This document shows positions 24,734 to 32,950 of a stretch of 64,000 bases of DNA, one piece after another (within the stretch, counting starts at the first letter, position 1; the number at the start of each line of letters is the position of its first letter). The notes under the pieces were generated by a model. That model was not told the DNA's origin. It ran no database searches and saw nothing but the letters and a program-made list of their open reading frames with translations. This DNA comes from Bacteroidales bacterium (lineage in GTDB: Bacteria > Bacteroidota > Bacteroidia > Bacteroidales > F082). The translations under genes were made by a program, and so were the position numbers. The stretch covers positions 124,001-188,000 of the forward strand of contig JAFPWT010000009.1 in NCBI GenBank assembly GCA_017394865.1, in the 5' to 3' direction.

Positions 24734-25885
24734 ATGGAACGCAAACATTTTCTAGACAACATCCGTTGGGTGACGGTATTGTTGGTGCTTTTTTATCACG
24801 TCATTTATTTTTACAACGCCAAGGGCGTGCCAGCTGGGGTTGGTGGGTTTTATGAAACGCAACCTTGGGATGCTGTCATGTCGGTGCTTTATCCTTGGTT
24901 CATGATGCTGCTGTTTGTGGTGGCTGGTATCAGTGCCCGGTATGCATTAAACAGCCTTTCACACAAGGAATTCATCAAAACTCGCACTCGTAAGTTGTTG
25001 GTTCCTGCCACAATTGGCCTGTTTGTTTTTCAGTGGATGACAGGCTATTTCAACACGCATGTGTCGGGAGTTGATCCCATGGCGGGCATGCCGATCTTTA
25101 TCAAGTATTTCTATTGGGCTTTAACCGGTATCGGTCCTCTGTGGTTCATTCAAAACCTATGGCTGTTTTCGCTGTTACTGGTCCTGTTTCGGGTCATTGG
25201 AAAAGACAAGTTGTACAACGCCTTGGCTCGATTATTCCAAAAAGGTTCCTGGTGGCCGGTTATCTTAATTATAGTGCTTGGATTTCCTGTTCTTTGGGCT
25301 GGTGCCCAGTGTTCCATTGATTTGCCCGAGATCACCGAAGGCATGGATCCGAAAAAAATAATCGCTATTGTTGCGGGTAACATATGGAACATTCATCGTC
25401 CTTTTGCCTATTTCGTGCCTTTCCTGATGGGGTACTTCATCTTCTCTCACGATTCCATCCAAGAAAAGTTGGCTCGTCTCAGCATCCCTCTTTTGATTGT
25501 GGCTTTGGCTCTAGGCACCTACAACACCATTGTCATGTATGGCCAAAACGATATCGCTCCCAACGTGCTACGGGGCTGGCGTTGCAACCTCTATGCTTGG
25601 TTTGCCATCCTTGCCATGTTAAGCTGCTTTAAAGCTTGGTTCAACAAGACCAATCGCTTTGCTACTTATATGACCAAATCAAGTTTTGGAATTTATGTGG
25701 TTCATTACCTAGTGATTGTCTCGTTTGGCTATATGATGAAGTTCCACACCTCGCTGGAGCCATGGATGATGTATGTCATCCTTTTCTTCGCCGTGATGCT
25801 GCTCTCGCCGGCGATCTACGAAATCATTCGGAGAATTCCATTTATCAGATGGTGCGTGCTGGGAATAAAAAAGCGTAAATCATGA
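24734..25885 (+). CDS. acyltransferase family membrane protein
   Basis: A 383-residue, roughly 10-helix inner-membrane protein of the acyltransferase-3 family, whose members acetylate or acylate surface sugars or small molecules. The N-terminus RKHFLDNIRWVTVLLVLFYHVIYFYN carries the family His in helix 1. LLFVVAGISARYALNSLSHKEFIKTRTRKLLVPATIGLF matches the family's second conserved block with its Arg-rich loop. It lies between the AbrB-like gene (two-base gap) and AlkD (ATGA overlap). The acceptor cannot be predicted. Confidence 0.87.
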   Translation: MERKHFLDNIRWVTVLLVLFYHVIYFYNAKGVPAGVGGFYETQPWDAVMSVLYPWFMMLLFVVAGISARYALNSLSHKEFIKTRTRKLLVPATIGLFVFQWMTGYFNTHVSGVDPMAGMPIFIKYFYWALTGIGPLWFIQNLWLFSLLLVLFRVIGKDKLYNALARLFQKGSWWPVILIIVLGFPVLWAGAQCSIDLPEITEGMDPKKIIAIVAGNIWNIHRPFAYFVPFLMGYFIFSHDSIQEKLARLSIPLLIVALALGTYNTIVMYGQNDIAPNVLRGWRCNLYAWFAILAMLSCFKAWFNKTNRFATYMTKSSFGIYVVHYLVIVSFGYMMKFHTSLEPWMMYVILFFAVMLLSPAIYEIIRRIPFIRWCVLGIKKRKS

Positions 25886-26607
25886 CTTGCAAACTTTATA
25901 ACGAAATCCTTGCCCATCAAGACCCTTCCCAGGTTGAAGGCCTGTCGCACTTTTTTAAGACTGGGAAGGGCCAGTACGGCGAGGGCGACCGGTTCCTGGG
26001 CATCAAAGTGCCAGTGACCCGCGAAGTGGTGAAACAATGTTGGACCGAAACCTCTTTTGACGACCTGGAAGTATGTATTGCTTCCGAATTCCACGAAATG
26101 CGCTTGGCCGCCCTGCTGACACTGGTCCAGATCTTCAAACATGCCAAGAAGGACCCAACCTTGCAACATCGATGCATCGGATTTTATTTGGATCATACCG
26201 AATTCATCAATAACTGGGACTTGGTGGACCTCTCCTGTTACGAGTTGCTTGGCACATGGCTTTTGGACAAGGACCGCCAACTTCTTTATGATTTGGCCCG
26301 CGACAGCAAGACCATCTGGGAGCAGCGCATCGGGATGGTGAGCACGATGCAATTCATCCGACACGACCAGTTGGATGACACATATGCCATTGCAGATATC
26401 TTTTTAGCCAAGCCAAAGCCCTTGCACGACCTACTGCAAAAAGCCGTGGGATGGCTGCTCCGCGAAGCCGGCAAACGTGATGAGCAACGCCTGAAGGATT
26501 GGCTTACAACACGTTATCAAATGATGCCCCGAACGATGTTACGCTATGCCATCGAAAAGTTTTCTGAAGAAGAACGGGAAGGTTTTTTAAAATCTGGAAC
26601 GGTTTAG
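25882..26607 (+). CDS. DNA alkylation repair protein, AlkD-like
   Basis: A 241-residue all-helical protein of the AlkD (HEAT-repeat DNA glycosylase) family, which excises 3-methyl and 7-methyl purines. Recognisable segments are GEGDRFLGIKVPVTREVVKQCW, EFHEMRLAALLTLVQIFKHAK, INNWDLVDLSCYELLGTWL and RIGMVSTMQFIRHDQLDDTYAIADIFL, the last two matching the catalytic-groove helices with Trp and Asp. The start overlaps the acyltransferase stop by ATGA. Its last 21 bases overlap the convergent trkH gene. Confidence 0.9.
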   Translation: MTCKLYNEILAHQDPSQVEGLSHFFKTGKGQYGEGDRFLGIKVPVTREVVKQCWTETSFDDLEVCIASEFHEMRLAALLTLVQIFKHAKKDPTLQHRCIGFYLDHTEFINNWDLVDLSCYELLGTWLLDKDRQLLYDLARDSKTIWEQRIGMVSTMQFIRHDQLDDTYAIADIFLAKPKPLHDLLQKAVGWLLREAGKRDEQRLKDWLTTRYQMMPRTMLRYAIEKFSEEEREGFLKSGTV

Positions 26608-28065
26608 TACCTTCTTAGCAACGCTTCCCAAAACAATCATAATCGGATAAATCTCAAGACGTCCGAGCAGCATCAGTGCAATACTGAAGAGTTTTAGGAA
26701 ATCCGACAAACCAGCATAGTTTCCCATCGATCCAACGACGCCGAAACCCGGTCCCACATTACCCATACAGGCGATGGAGGCCGACAAACCGGTCAGAAAA
26801 TCCATACCACTCGCTACATAAACCGCCATACCGACACTTACTATTAATATATACAGCATGATGAAGGAAATCACCGACGAGACTTCCTCTTCCGTCTTAC
26901 TGCCGCCATCCAGCCTCACATAGCCATACTTATTGGGGTCGATCAGCGACTTGAACATCTCGGAAGTCCCCCGCAAAGCCACCCATACACGATCAATCTT
27001 GATACCACCAGAGGTCGAACCCGAACACCCACAAATCAATGAGCCGATGATAAGAATCGCTTTGCAGAAAGAAGGCCACAGATTGGTGTCGGTGGTGGCA
27101 AAACCCGTGGTCGTAGTGATGGAACACATCTGAAACGATGCCACCCTGAAAGCCTCCCAAACAGAGTGATAGGTTTTGGACAGCAAAAGATCAACCGTCA
27201 GGCATAATATTCCCAACAGGACAGAGCCGAGAAACACCTTCACAATCCTCGTGTTGAAAAGATTCTTGCGATTGCTCCCGCTGGGCCAGAAAGTCGAGAA
27301 AATCAAACTGAAATTGATGCCTGCCAAAAGCATGGAGACACAGAGAATGGCTTCAATGGCTGGGCTGTCGAATGCAGCGACGCTGATATTTTTCGTGCTG
27401 AATCCACAGGTGCTACATGCCGACATGGCATGGGTAATCGCGTCAAACCAGGTCATGCCTGCCAAATGCAATCCGTAAGTCGAAGCAAGGGTCAAGCCTA
27501 CATAGACCGTCAAAATGCGATAGATGAACTGTCTACGGCGGCCACGATAGTATTCCTTGGCAATGGAAGAGAGTTCCAGTCCGGCCAATTGGGAATGTCG
27601 GTCGTTGCGTGTGGAAATCAAGATGGAAACCAATGACACCACTCCGATACCGCCTATCCAAGCCGTGGCAATCCGCCAAAACAGCAAGCCTTTGGGAACT
27701 GCCTCAATGTCATTCAAAATCGACGCGCCCGTAGTAGTGAATCCTGATACGCTTTCGAACAAAGCGTTGACGAAAGTGAACTCATGGCCATACAACACAA
27801 ATGGCAGGGCGCCAAACAAACAGGCAGCCACCCAACAGCCCGTGACAATGAAAAAACCAGTCTTAAGGTCGATATTTTGTCTAGCTTTGGTTGACAAAAC
27901 GCTCCCCAAACCAGCCGCCAAAGTAATCCCTGAAGAAATCAGCAAGGCAACGAGACTACCATCAAGATGGTCGAGATAGGCAATCAACGCTGCAAACAGC
28001 ATGAGCACAAAGAGACCCAGCAGGGTAAAACCTATGAATCGTACGGTACTCTTAAAAATGCTCAT
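26587..28065 (-). CDS. trkH: TrkH-type potassium uptake protein
   Basis: A 492-residue inner-membrane K+ channel/transporter subunit of the TrkH/KtrB family. The four pore loops are visible: SVSGFTTTGASI, SACSTCGFSTKN, CSITTTTGFATTD and CMGNVGPGFGVVG, the glycine in each forming the selectivity filter. Such proteins normally work with a cytoplasmic TrkA/KtrA regulator, which is not encoded next to it here. ATG 28065 (MSIFKSTVRFIGF) is preferred to the upstream start at 28155 because the -7 box TATTTTTG lies at 28089-28096. It is transcribed divergently from the OxyR-like gene. Confidence 0.93.
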   Translation of the reverse strand: MSIFKSTVRFIGFTLLGLFVLMLFAALIAYLDHLDGSLVALLISSGITLAAGLGSVLSTKARQNIDLKTGFFIVTGCWVAACLFGALPFVLYGHEFTFVNALFESVSGFTTTGASILNDIEAVPKGLLFWRIATAWIGGIGVVSLVSILISTRNDRHSQLAGLELSSIAKEYYRGRRRQFIYRILTVYVGLTLASTYGLHLAGMTWFDAITHAMSACSTCGFSTKNISVAAFDSPAIEAILCVSMLLAGINFSLIFSTFWPSGSNRKNLFNTRIVKVFLGSVLLGILCLTVDLLLSKTYHSVWEAFRVASFQMCSITTTTGFATTDTNLWPSFCKAILIIGSLICGCSGSTSGGIKIDRVWVALRGTSEMFKSLIDPNKYGYVRLDGGSKTEEEVSSVISFIMLYILIVSVGMAVYVASGMDFLTGLSASIACMGNVGPGFGVVGSMGNYAGLSDFLKLFSIALMLLGRLEIYPIMIVLGSVAKKVLNRSRF

Positions 28066-28088
28066 GCCTGTTTTTCTTATTAGAGCAG

Positions 28089-28156
28089 CAAAAATATTTT
28101 CCGATTTTTTATTGGTCAATACAATATTATTTATCTTTGTATTGATAAATATCAAT
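28089..28156. promoter_or_regulatory. trkH and OxyR-like divergent promoters with operators
   Basis: CAAAAATA at 28089-28096 is the minus-strand box for trkH. TATCTTTG at 28132-28139 serves the LysR gene. CAATACAA (28117-28124) and TTGTATTG (28137-28144) form an inverted repeat around that box, and ATTGATA-AA-TATCAAT (28141-28156) is a perfect palindrome just before the ATG. Both are plausible binding sites for the LysR protein itself. Confidence 0.55.
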
Positions 28157-28160
28157 AAAG

Positions 28161-29087
28161 ATGACGCTACAACAGTTGGAATACATCGTGGCAGTGGACG
28201 AATACCGCTATTTTGTAAAGGCGGCCGAAGCCTGTGGTGTGACCCAATCGACCTTAAGCTTGATGATCAAGAAATTGGAGGACGAGTTGGACATCAATAT
28301 TTTCAGGCGCGACACCCATCCCGTGGAGGTGACCGAGACAGGACAGAAAGTCATCGAGGAGGCCAAGTTGGTGCTCTACCACTCCAAACAGTTGGCGGAG
28401 TTGACCCAGTCGGAGAAGTCACTCGCTTCGGGACCCTTGAAAGTAGGCATGATCTCCACCGTAGCCCCTGTATTGATGCCCAAGACTTTCACCTATGTCA
28501 ACACTTTCCATCCCGACATCAAGCTCCAGGCACAGGAGATGCGTTCGGCCACCATCATCGACCGTCTGAAGAAGGCCGAGATCGACATGGGTATTTTGAC
28601 CGCTCCTGTTGACGACAAAGAAATTCTCGAATTACCGCTTTATCACGAGCGATTCTTCGCTTACATCGCCAACGACGACATCCTTGCTCAGCATGAAGCC
28701 ATCGAACGCAGCCATCTGGTGGACTATCCCTTATGGGTGATGAAAGACGGCATTCGCCTGTTTGAGAAAAACGACCTGTCGCAGAAATACCGGGACACCT
28801 ACGAAGAGATGTACGAAGGCGGACGTGTAGGCATTTTGATTCAGATTGCCAATGAAAACGGAGGCATCACCATACTCCCCGAGACCCACATCGGCCTGCT
28901 GGACAACACGGCCAAACAACGTTTACGCCCCATCACTGGGCAAGCCATCTCCCGCGTGATCTGTCTCGCCATGCGAAAGGACTACATCCACGAAAAGATG
29001 ATGAACATCGTGGTCAAAGCCGTGAAGTCGTGCATATCACCTGAACTATACGAACCATCCATCAAAGGAGAATACCTCAAACTATGA
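28161..29087 (+). CDS. LysR-family regulator, OxyR-like without the sensing Cys
   Basis: A 308-residue LysR-type regulator. The N-terminal winged helix (MTLQQLEYIVAVDEYRYFVKAAEACGVTQSTLSLMIKKLEDEL) and the effector domain opening SGPLKVGMISTVAPVLMP are closest to OxyR. In OxyR the peroxide-sensing Cys sits in the block corresponding here to LWVMKDGIRLFEKNDLSQKY, but no Cys is present in it. The only cysteines are at about 25 (helix-turn-helix), 270 and 288. The protein may therefore sense something else. Palindromes at 28117-28156 suggest autoregulation. It overlaps the GNAT gene by ATGA. Confidence 0.85.
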   Translation: MTLQQLEYIVAVDEYRYFVKAAEACGVTQSTLSLMIKKLEDELDINIFRRDTHPVEVTETGQKVIEEAKLVLYHSKQLAELTQSEKSLASGPLKVGMISTVAPVLMPKTFTYVNTFHPDIKLQAQEMRSATIIDRLKKAEIDMGILTAPVDDKEILELPLYHERFFAYIANDDILAQHEAIERSHLVDYPLWVMKDGIRLFEKNDLSQKYRDTYEEMYEGGRVGILIQIANENGGITILPETHIGLLDNTAKQRLRPITGQAISRVICLAMRKDYIHEKMMNIVVKAVKSCISPELYEPSIKGEYLKL

Positions 29088-29578
29088 ATTATACCATCCG
29101 TCATTCCAAAAAGGAAGATCTTCCCGGCATCCTCCGGCTCCGCGACCAAGCTCGTGAGATCATGCGCAGCTACGGCAATGTGAATCAATGGCCCGAGGGC
29201 TACCCCTTGCAGGAAAAATTCGAGAACGACATTGAACAGGGCTGCAGCTATGTGATGATAGACAACACCGGACTGATCGTTGGCACCTTTGCATTTATCC
29301 CTGGTCCCGATATTACTTATAAAGTGATTTATGATGGTCAATGGCTCAACGACGAACCTTATTATGTGATTCATCGTATTGCCAGCACACCTGACTCGCA
29401 TGGCATTTTGGACGCTTTATTAGACTATTGCGAAGCCATCGCCAAAAATATCCGCATTGACACCCACGAGGATAATATCATTATGCGAAAAGGCTTGGAA
29501 AAACGAGGATATCAGTACTGCGGCATCATTCATCTTTTGAATGGCGATGAGCGGTTGGCATTTCAAAAAAAACTTTAA
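29084..29578 (+). CDS. GNAT family N-acetyltransferase
   Basis: A 164-residue cytoplasmic acetyltransferase with the GNAT fold: N-terminal TIRHSKKEDLPGILRLRDQAREIM, a central strand GLIVGTFAFIPGP, YYVIHRIASTPDSHGILDALLDYCE in the acetyl-CoA binding region, and the C-terminal RIDTHEDNIIMRKGLEKRGYQYCGIIHL with the common N-x-x-M-x-x-x-x-x-x-x-G-Y pattern. The full RxxGxG/A motif is degenerate. It starts within the last codon of the LysR gene (ATGA), so the two are co-expressed; the substrate is unknown. Confidence 0.88.
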   Translation: MNYTIRHSKKEDLPGILRLRDQAREIMRSYGNVNQWPEGYPLQEKFENDIEQGCSYVMIDNTGLIVGTFAFIPGPDITYKVIYDGQWLNDEPYYVIHRIASTPDSHGILDALLDYCEAIAKNIRIDTHEDNIIMRKGLEKRGYQYCGIIHLLNGDERLAFQKKL

Positions 29579-29617
29579 CTTTGCCATACTAAAAGTTGCG
29601 CCCGACACGGAGCAGGG
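29576..29617 (+). promoter_or_regulatory. -7 box and conserved leader copy 2
   Basis: TAACTTTG at 29576-29583 is followed by AGTTGCGCCCGACACG (29594-29609), a three-base gap and CAGGG (29613-29617), then eight bases to ATG 29626. The block and spacings are the same as before the lipoprotein gene at 3188 on the other strand. The -7 box overlaps the end of the GNAT gene. Confidence 0.6.
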
Positions 29618-29625
29618 TAATCACC

Positions 29626-30480
29626 ATGAAAAAACACCTATTGACCGCCATTGCCGTTCTTTGTTTGTTGACAACGGTAAAAGCACAGAACTTTATTAAC
29701 GATTTTACCGGTATGTATATCGGATCGATACCCGGAGTATTCACAACAAACGGTCATCCTTATCTTGTGGCTGTGGCTGATGTAGGACAATTAAGTGTTC
29801 TTGATGGTAATTTGAATTTGATAGCCAATGTTACCAATGATACTTATATTTTTGATGCCTATTATATGGATGCTGACGCGTCAGCTATTGCGGTCTCCTA
29901 CTTTCACAACACCTTGGACCATGACCTACTATTGACTCAAAACCTTTATAATTCTGACGATGAGTTTGAGTTTCTCGAAGCCCAATGGATCTCAGTTTCA
30001 GAGTATTCAAGTTATATCAACGGTATCAGCATCAAATCATCCAATGGGGCAACACTCCAGACTATTTATTCGGACGAGGGTTGGCATTTCGACAATTCCC
30101 GTGGCGCTTTCGTTCTGAAAATTGACAACAATTTCTATTTGGTATTAAGGGAAGAACAAGCAGGTGAAGAAAACACAAAACATGTCTTCTACCTTATTAA
30201 ACAAAACCAAGGCCTCACTCAAGTTGATGTTGATCTTCCCCTGTCGGTATTTCCTACTACTCCCAATCGCAATCAGCAAATCACCGTTGAATTGGGAGAA
30301 GGTAACAACGCCACTGAGATTACGATAGTAAACAGTCTGGGACAGGTAGTAAAACGTGTGCCTATTGAAGAAGGTCAACGTACCATTAGCATTCCTGCCC
30401 GCGAACTAGGCTGTGGCCTCAACGTGGTCAACGCCCATGGTAGTCAAGGACAAGGTAGCTGCAAGATCATTGTAAGGTAA
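29626..30480 (+). CDS. secreted hypothetical protein with T9SS sorting domain
   Basis: A 284-residue secreted protein: signal peptide (MKKHLLTAIAVLCLLTTVKAQ), a beta-rich middle of no recognised family (about residues 22-200) and a C-terminal type A sorting domain of the type IX secretion system (SVFPTTPNRNQQITVEL...ITIVNSLGQVVKRVPIEEG...IIVR). It is therefore predicted to cross the outer membrane and be anchored or released at the surface. ATG 29626 is set by the signal peptide and the leader. The omega-amidase-like gene follows six bases downstream. Confidence 0.8.
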   Translation: MKKHLLTAIAVLCLLTTVKAQNFINDFTGMYIGSIPGVFTTNGHPYLVAVADVGQLSVLDGNLNLIANVTNDTYIFDAYYMDADASAIAVSYFHNTLDHDLLLTQNLYNSDDEFEFLEAQWISVSEYSSYINGISIKSSNGATLQTIYSDEGWHFDNSRGAFVLKIDNNFYLVLREEQAGEENTKHVFYLIKQNQGLTQVDVDLPLSVFPTTPNRNQQITVELGEGNNATEITIVNSLGQVVKRVPIEEGQRTISIPARELGCGLNVVNAHGSQGQGSCKIIVR

Positions 30481-30485
30481 CAAGC

Positions 30486-31289
30486 ATGGCCAATCTGCAC
30501 ATCACCTTTATTCAGGCTGACCTCTTATGGGAAGACCCTGAGAAAAACAGGGAGCGTTTTAACCAGCTGATGGCCAAAGTGCCCTCGAACACTGATCTGG
30601 TGTTGCTTCCCGAGACCTTCAATACTGGGTTTCCTGTGGATCCTGTGAAGTTTGCCGAAACACCTGATGGTACCACCATGAATTGGTTGAAGGGAAAAGC
30701 TCAGGCGCTTCATGCTGTGATTTGTGGAACCCTGCTTTTGAATGTTGATGGCCATTATCATAACAGTTTGGTTTGGATGCGTCCCGATGGCAGTTATGAG
30801 TTATATCACAAACGGCATACTTTTACCATTGGCGGTGAAAAGGAGCCTATCGAACGCGGTGAAGAGCCTCTGATTGTGGAGCTGAAAGGATGGAAGATCA
30901 AGCCTATGGTCTGTTATGACATCCGCTTCCCTATGTGGGCAAGGAACCACTATCACGAAGGCGTGTTTGATTATGATTTGGGCATTTATCTGGCTAACTT
31001 CCCTTCATCAAGGATCTTCGTTTGGGACACCTTATTAATGGCGCGCGCCATAGAGAACCAAGCCTACTTCATCGGGGTGAACCGCATTGGTGTTGATCCG
31101 GAAGGTGTTCATTACAGCGGCGATTCACAAATCATTAACCCCAAAGGCGAAGTCATCTGCATGACAAGGTCCGATGTGGAGGCCGTGGTGCCTTTTACCT
31201 TGGATTTCGAAAGATTACAAAACTTCCGTGAAAAATTCCCTGTCGGAAAAGATTGGGATTCCTTCCGTCTTCTGTCTTCTGACTTCTAA
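30486..31289 (+). CDS. carbon-nitrogen hydrolase, omega-amidase-like
   Basis: A 267-residue cytoplasmic enzyme of the nitrilase superfamily. The Glu-Lys-Cys triad is visible: Glu in LVLLPETFNTGF (about residue 43), Lys in LYHKRHTF (about 111) and Cys in MVCYDIRFPMW (about 145). The sequence and the E-T-F/C-Y-D-I-R-F-P motifs are closest to YafV/Nit2-type omega-amidases, which hydrolyse alpha-ketoglutaramate or alpha-ketosuccinamate in methionine salvage and glutamine transamination. It lies between a T9SS protein and tadA; the order looks fortuitous. Confidence 0.88.
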   Translation: MANLHITFIQADLLWEDPEKNRERFNQLMAKVPSNTDLVLLPETFNTGFPVDPVKFAETPDGTTMNWLKGKAQALHAVICGTLLLNVDGHYHNSLVWMRPDGSYELYHKRHTFTIGGEKEPIERGEEPLIVELKGWKIKPMVCYDIRFPMWARNHYHEGVFDYDLGIYLANFPSSRIFVWDTLLMARAIENQAYFIGVNRIGVDPEGVHYSGDSQIINPKGEVICMTRSDVEAVVPFTLDFERLQNFREKFPVGKDWDSFRLLSSDF

Positions 31290-31300
31290 ATTCTTCCCTT

Positions 31301-31741
31301 ATGATTTCTGTTTTCTCCGACGAATATTACATGAAACAGGCCTACCAAGAAGCCCAAAAGGCTCTGGAAGCCGAAGAAATTCCCATCGGGGCCGTGGTGG
31401 TCTGCAACGACAAGATCATCGCTCGCAGCCACAATCAGACCGAGATGCTCAACGACGTGACGGCCCATGCCGAGATGCTCGCCATCACAGCAGCCGCCAA
31501 CGCCCTCGGGGCAAAATACCTCGACGAATGCACCCTCTACGTCACCCTGGAGCCCTGTCCCATGTGCGCCGGCGCCCTCGCCCACAGCCACATCGGCAAG
31601 GTGGTCTATGCCGCCGATGATCCCAAGAACGGGTTTTCAAAATATGGCAACATGCTGCACCCAAAAACCAAACTCGTCAAAGGGGTGATGAAGGAGGAAT
31701 GCCTTGCTTTGTTGACGGATTTTTTTAAGAAAAAGAGATAA
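31301..31741 (+). CDS. tadA: tRNA-specific adenosine deaminase TadA
   Basis: A 146-residue zinc enzyme that converts A34 to inosine in the tRNA-Arg(ACG) anticodon. The deaminase signatures are complete: the zinc ligand and proton-shuttle Glu in TAHAEMLAI, and the Cys pair in PCPMCAGAL, with VVVCNDKIIARSHNQTE before them. The length is typical for bacterial TadA. The start is eleven bases after the omega-amidase gene. This is an essential housekeeping gene in most bacteria. Confidence 0.93.
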   Translation: MISVFSDEYYMKQAYQEAQKALEAEEIPIGAVVVCNDKIIARSHNQTEMLNDVTAHAEMLAITAAANALGAKYLDECTLYVTLEPCPMCAGALAHSHIGKVVYAADDPKNGFSKYGNMLHPKTKLVKGVMKEECLALLTDFFKKKR

Positions 31742-31775
31742 TTTTATATTAATAGGTAGTATATAGTTTTTTTCA

Positions 31776-31783
31776 TATATTTG
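31776..31783 (+). promoter_or_regulatory. -7 box of the ORF6N gene
   Basis: TATATTTG matches TAnnTTTG and lies 19 bases before ATG 31803, in a short AT-rich gap after tadA. Confidence 0.55.
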
Positions 31784-31802
31784 CCACCTAAAACAAGAAG
31801 GC

Positions 31803-32795
31803 ATGGCAAAGAAGATAGTTACTGCAGAAGAAAAGCCCAAAAAACCGATTAAGGAAACCAAACTTGAAGTCGCAAATTGCGACTTCAAGACCATTGACAA
31901 CATTAGTATTGAATCTTTAATTCGTGTTATAAGAGGTCAGCAAGTAATGCTTGATTCTGACTTGGCAATGTTGTATGGGGTTGAGACAAAGAGACTTAAC
32001 CAAGCCGTAAAGCGTAATATCAATCGTTTTCCAGAGGATTTCATGTTTCAACTAACTCAGGATGAAGCAATTCGTTTAAGGTCACAAATTGTGACCTTAA
32101 ACAAGGAGGAACTGGCTTTAAGGTCGCAAATTGCGACCTTAAAGAATGGTCGTGGACAACATAAAAAGTATTTACCCTATGCCTTCACTCGTAATGGTGT
32201 TGCAATGCTCAGCAGCGTGTTAAAATCCGAAATCGCTGTCGGTGTCAACATCCGTATCATGAGGGCTTTCACGATGATACCACAGCTCGTCAATCACAAC
32301 ACTCAGATCATACAGCGGATCTTCAACATTGAGCAACATCAACAAGAAACCGACAAAACCATCAAAGTGATTCTTGATAAAATCGAGGATATTTCTCCCA
32401 AACCGCTCCCTGAGCAGATCTTCCCAACTGGCTGTGTCTGGGACGCATGGGCTTTCATCTCCGACCTCGTTCGGAACGCCAAACAAAGAATCATTTTGAT
32501 TGACAACTTTGTTGATGACCGAGTGCTCTCGATGTTCACCAAACGAGCCAATGGCGTTTCAGCCACTATCCATACACGCTATAACGAGCAGTTTCTCACC
32601 GACCTGAAGAAACACAACACCCAATACCCCGAAATCGAATTCATTCAACTTCCACACCGGAACCATGACCGGTTTTTGATCATAGACGACAAGGTATATT
32701 TTATAGGTGCCAGTTTGAAGGACATCGGCACAGGATTGTGCGCCGTCGCCGAGATGGAGATTGAACCGGAGACCGTTCTGGGATTACTGAAATAA
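31803..32795 (+). CDS. ORF6N-domain DNA-binding protein
   Basis: A 330-residue protein with an N-terminal ORF6N domain (SLIRVIRGQQVMLDSDLAMLYGVETKRLNQAVKRNINRFPEDFMFQLT, about residues 39-86), a DNA-binding module shared with phage antirepressors and large DNA viruses, and the family's C-cap KKYLPYAFTRNGVAMLSSVL. The C-terminal half (about 200-330) contains RIILIDNFVDDRVLSMF and HRNHDRFLIIDDKVYFIGASLKD, which looks like a phospholipase-D-type HxD/HxK-like fold without a full HKD motif. Three palindromes are encoded within the first 115 codons. Such genes are often horizontally acquired. Confidence 0.85.
   Translation: MAKKIVTAEEKPKKPIKETKLEVANCDFKTIDNISIESLIRVIRGQQVMLDSDLAMLYGVETKRLNQAVKRNINRFPEDFMFQLTQDEAIRLRSQIVTLNKEELALRSQIATLKNGRGQHKKYLPYAFTRNGVAMLSSVLKSEIAVGVNIRIMRAFTMIPQLVNHNTQIIQRIFNIEQHQQETDKTIKVILDKIEDISPKPLPEQIFPTGCVWDAWAFISDLVRNAKQRIILIDNFVDDRVLSMFTKRANGVSATIHTRYNEQFLTDLKKHNTQYPEIEFIQLPHRNHDRFLIIDDKVYFIGASLKDIGTGLCAVAEMEIEPETVLGLLK
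31863..31889. repeat. ORF6N-gene palindrome 1
   Basis: A 27-base palindrome with 13-base arms, CTTGAAGTCGCAA and its complement around a central A, lies in codons 21-29 of the ORF6N gene. It shares the core GTCGCAAATTGCGAC with palindrome 3. Confidence 0.75.
32074..32102. repeat. ORF6N-gene palindrome 2
   Basis: A 29-base palindrome with arms GTTTAAGGTCACAA and its complement lies in the ORF6N gene. The core is GTCACAAATTGTGAC: a compensatory pair change relative to the other two copies keeps the symmetry. Confidence 0.75.
32116..32144. repeat. ORF6N-gene palindrome 3
   Basis: A 29-base palindrome with arms CTTTAAGGTCGCAA and its complement lies 13 bases after palindrome 2. The two encode the near-repeated peptides LRSQIVTLN and LRSQIATLK. 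Confidence 0.75.
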
Positions 32796-32815
32796 CGATG
32801 TGAGCAGCACTATTA

Positions 32816-32867
32816 CTGACAAAATGTCAGCACAAGTCCCCCGTTACCCCTTTGGCATAATGATTGA
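32816..32867 (+). promoter_or_regulatory. sigma-54-like promoter and palindrome before dnaK
   Basis: CTGACA-AAA-TGTCAG (32816-32830) is a perfect 6-base inverted repeat. TGGCATAATGATTGAC follows at 32853-32868 and fits the -24/-12 spacing of a sigma-54 promoter (TGG at -24, TTG at -12) except for A instead of C after TTG. No TAnnTTTG box is seen in this gap. A bacterial enhancer-binding protein could act at the inverted repeat. Confidence 0.45.
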
Positions 32868-32950
32868 CTAAAGGAGCGCGTCGCCGTGTGAAAGCGGCGG
32901 CACTCAAAACGAAAAAAATAGTCAATAATTAAAAATAGGAGAAACAAATT

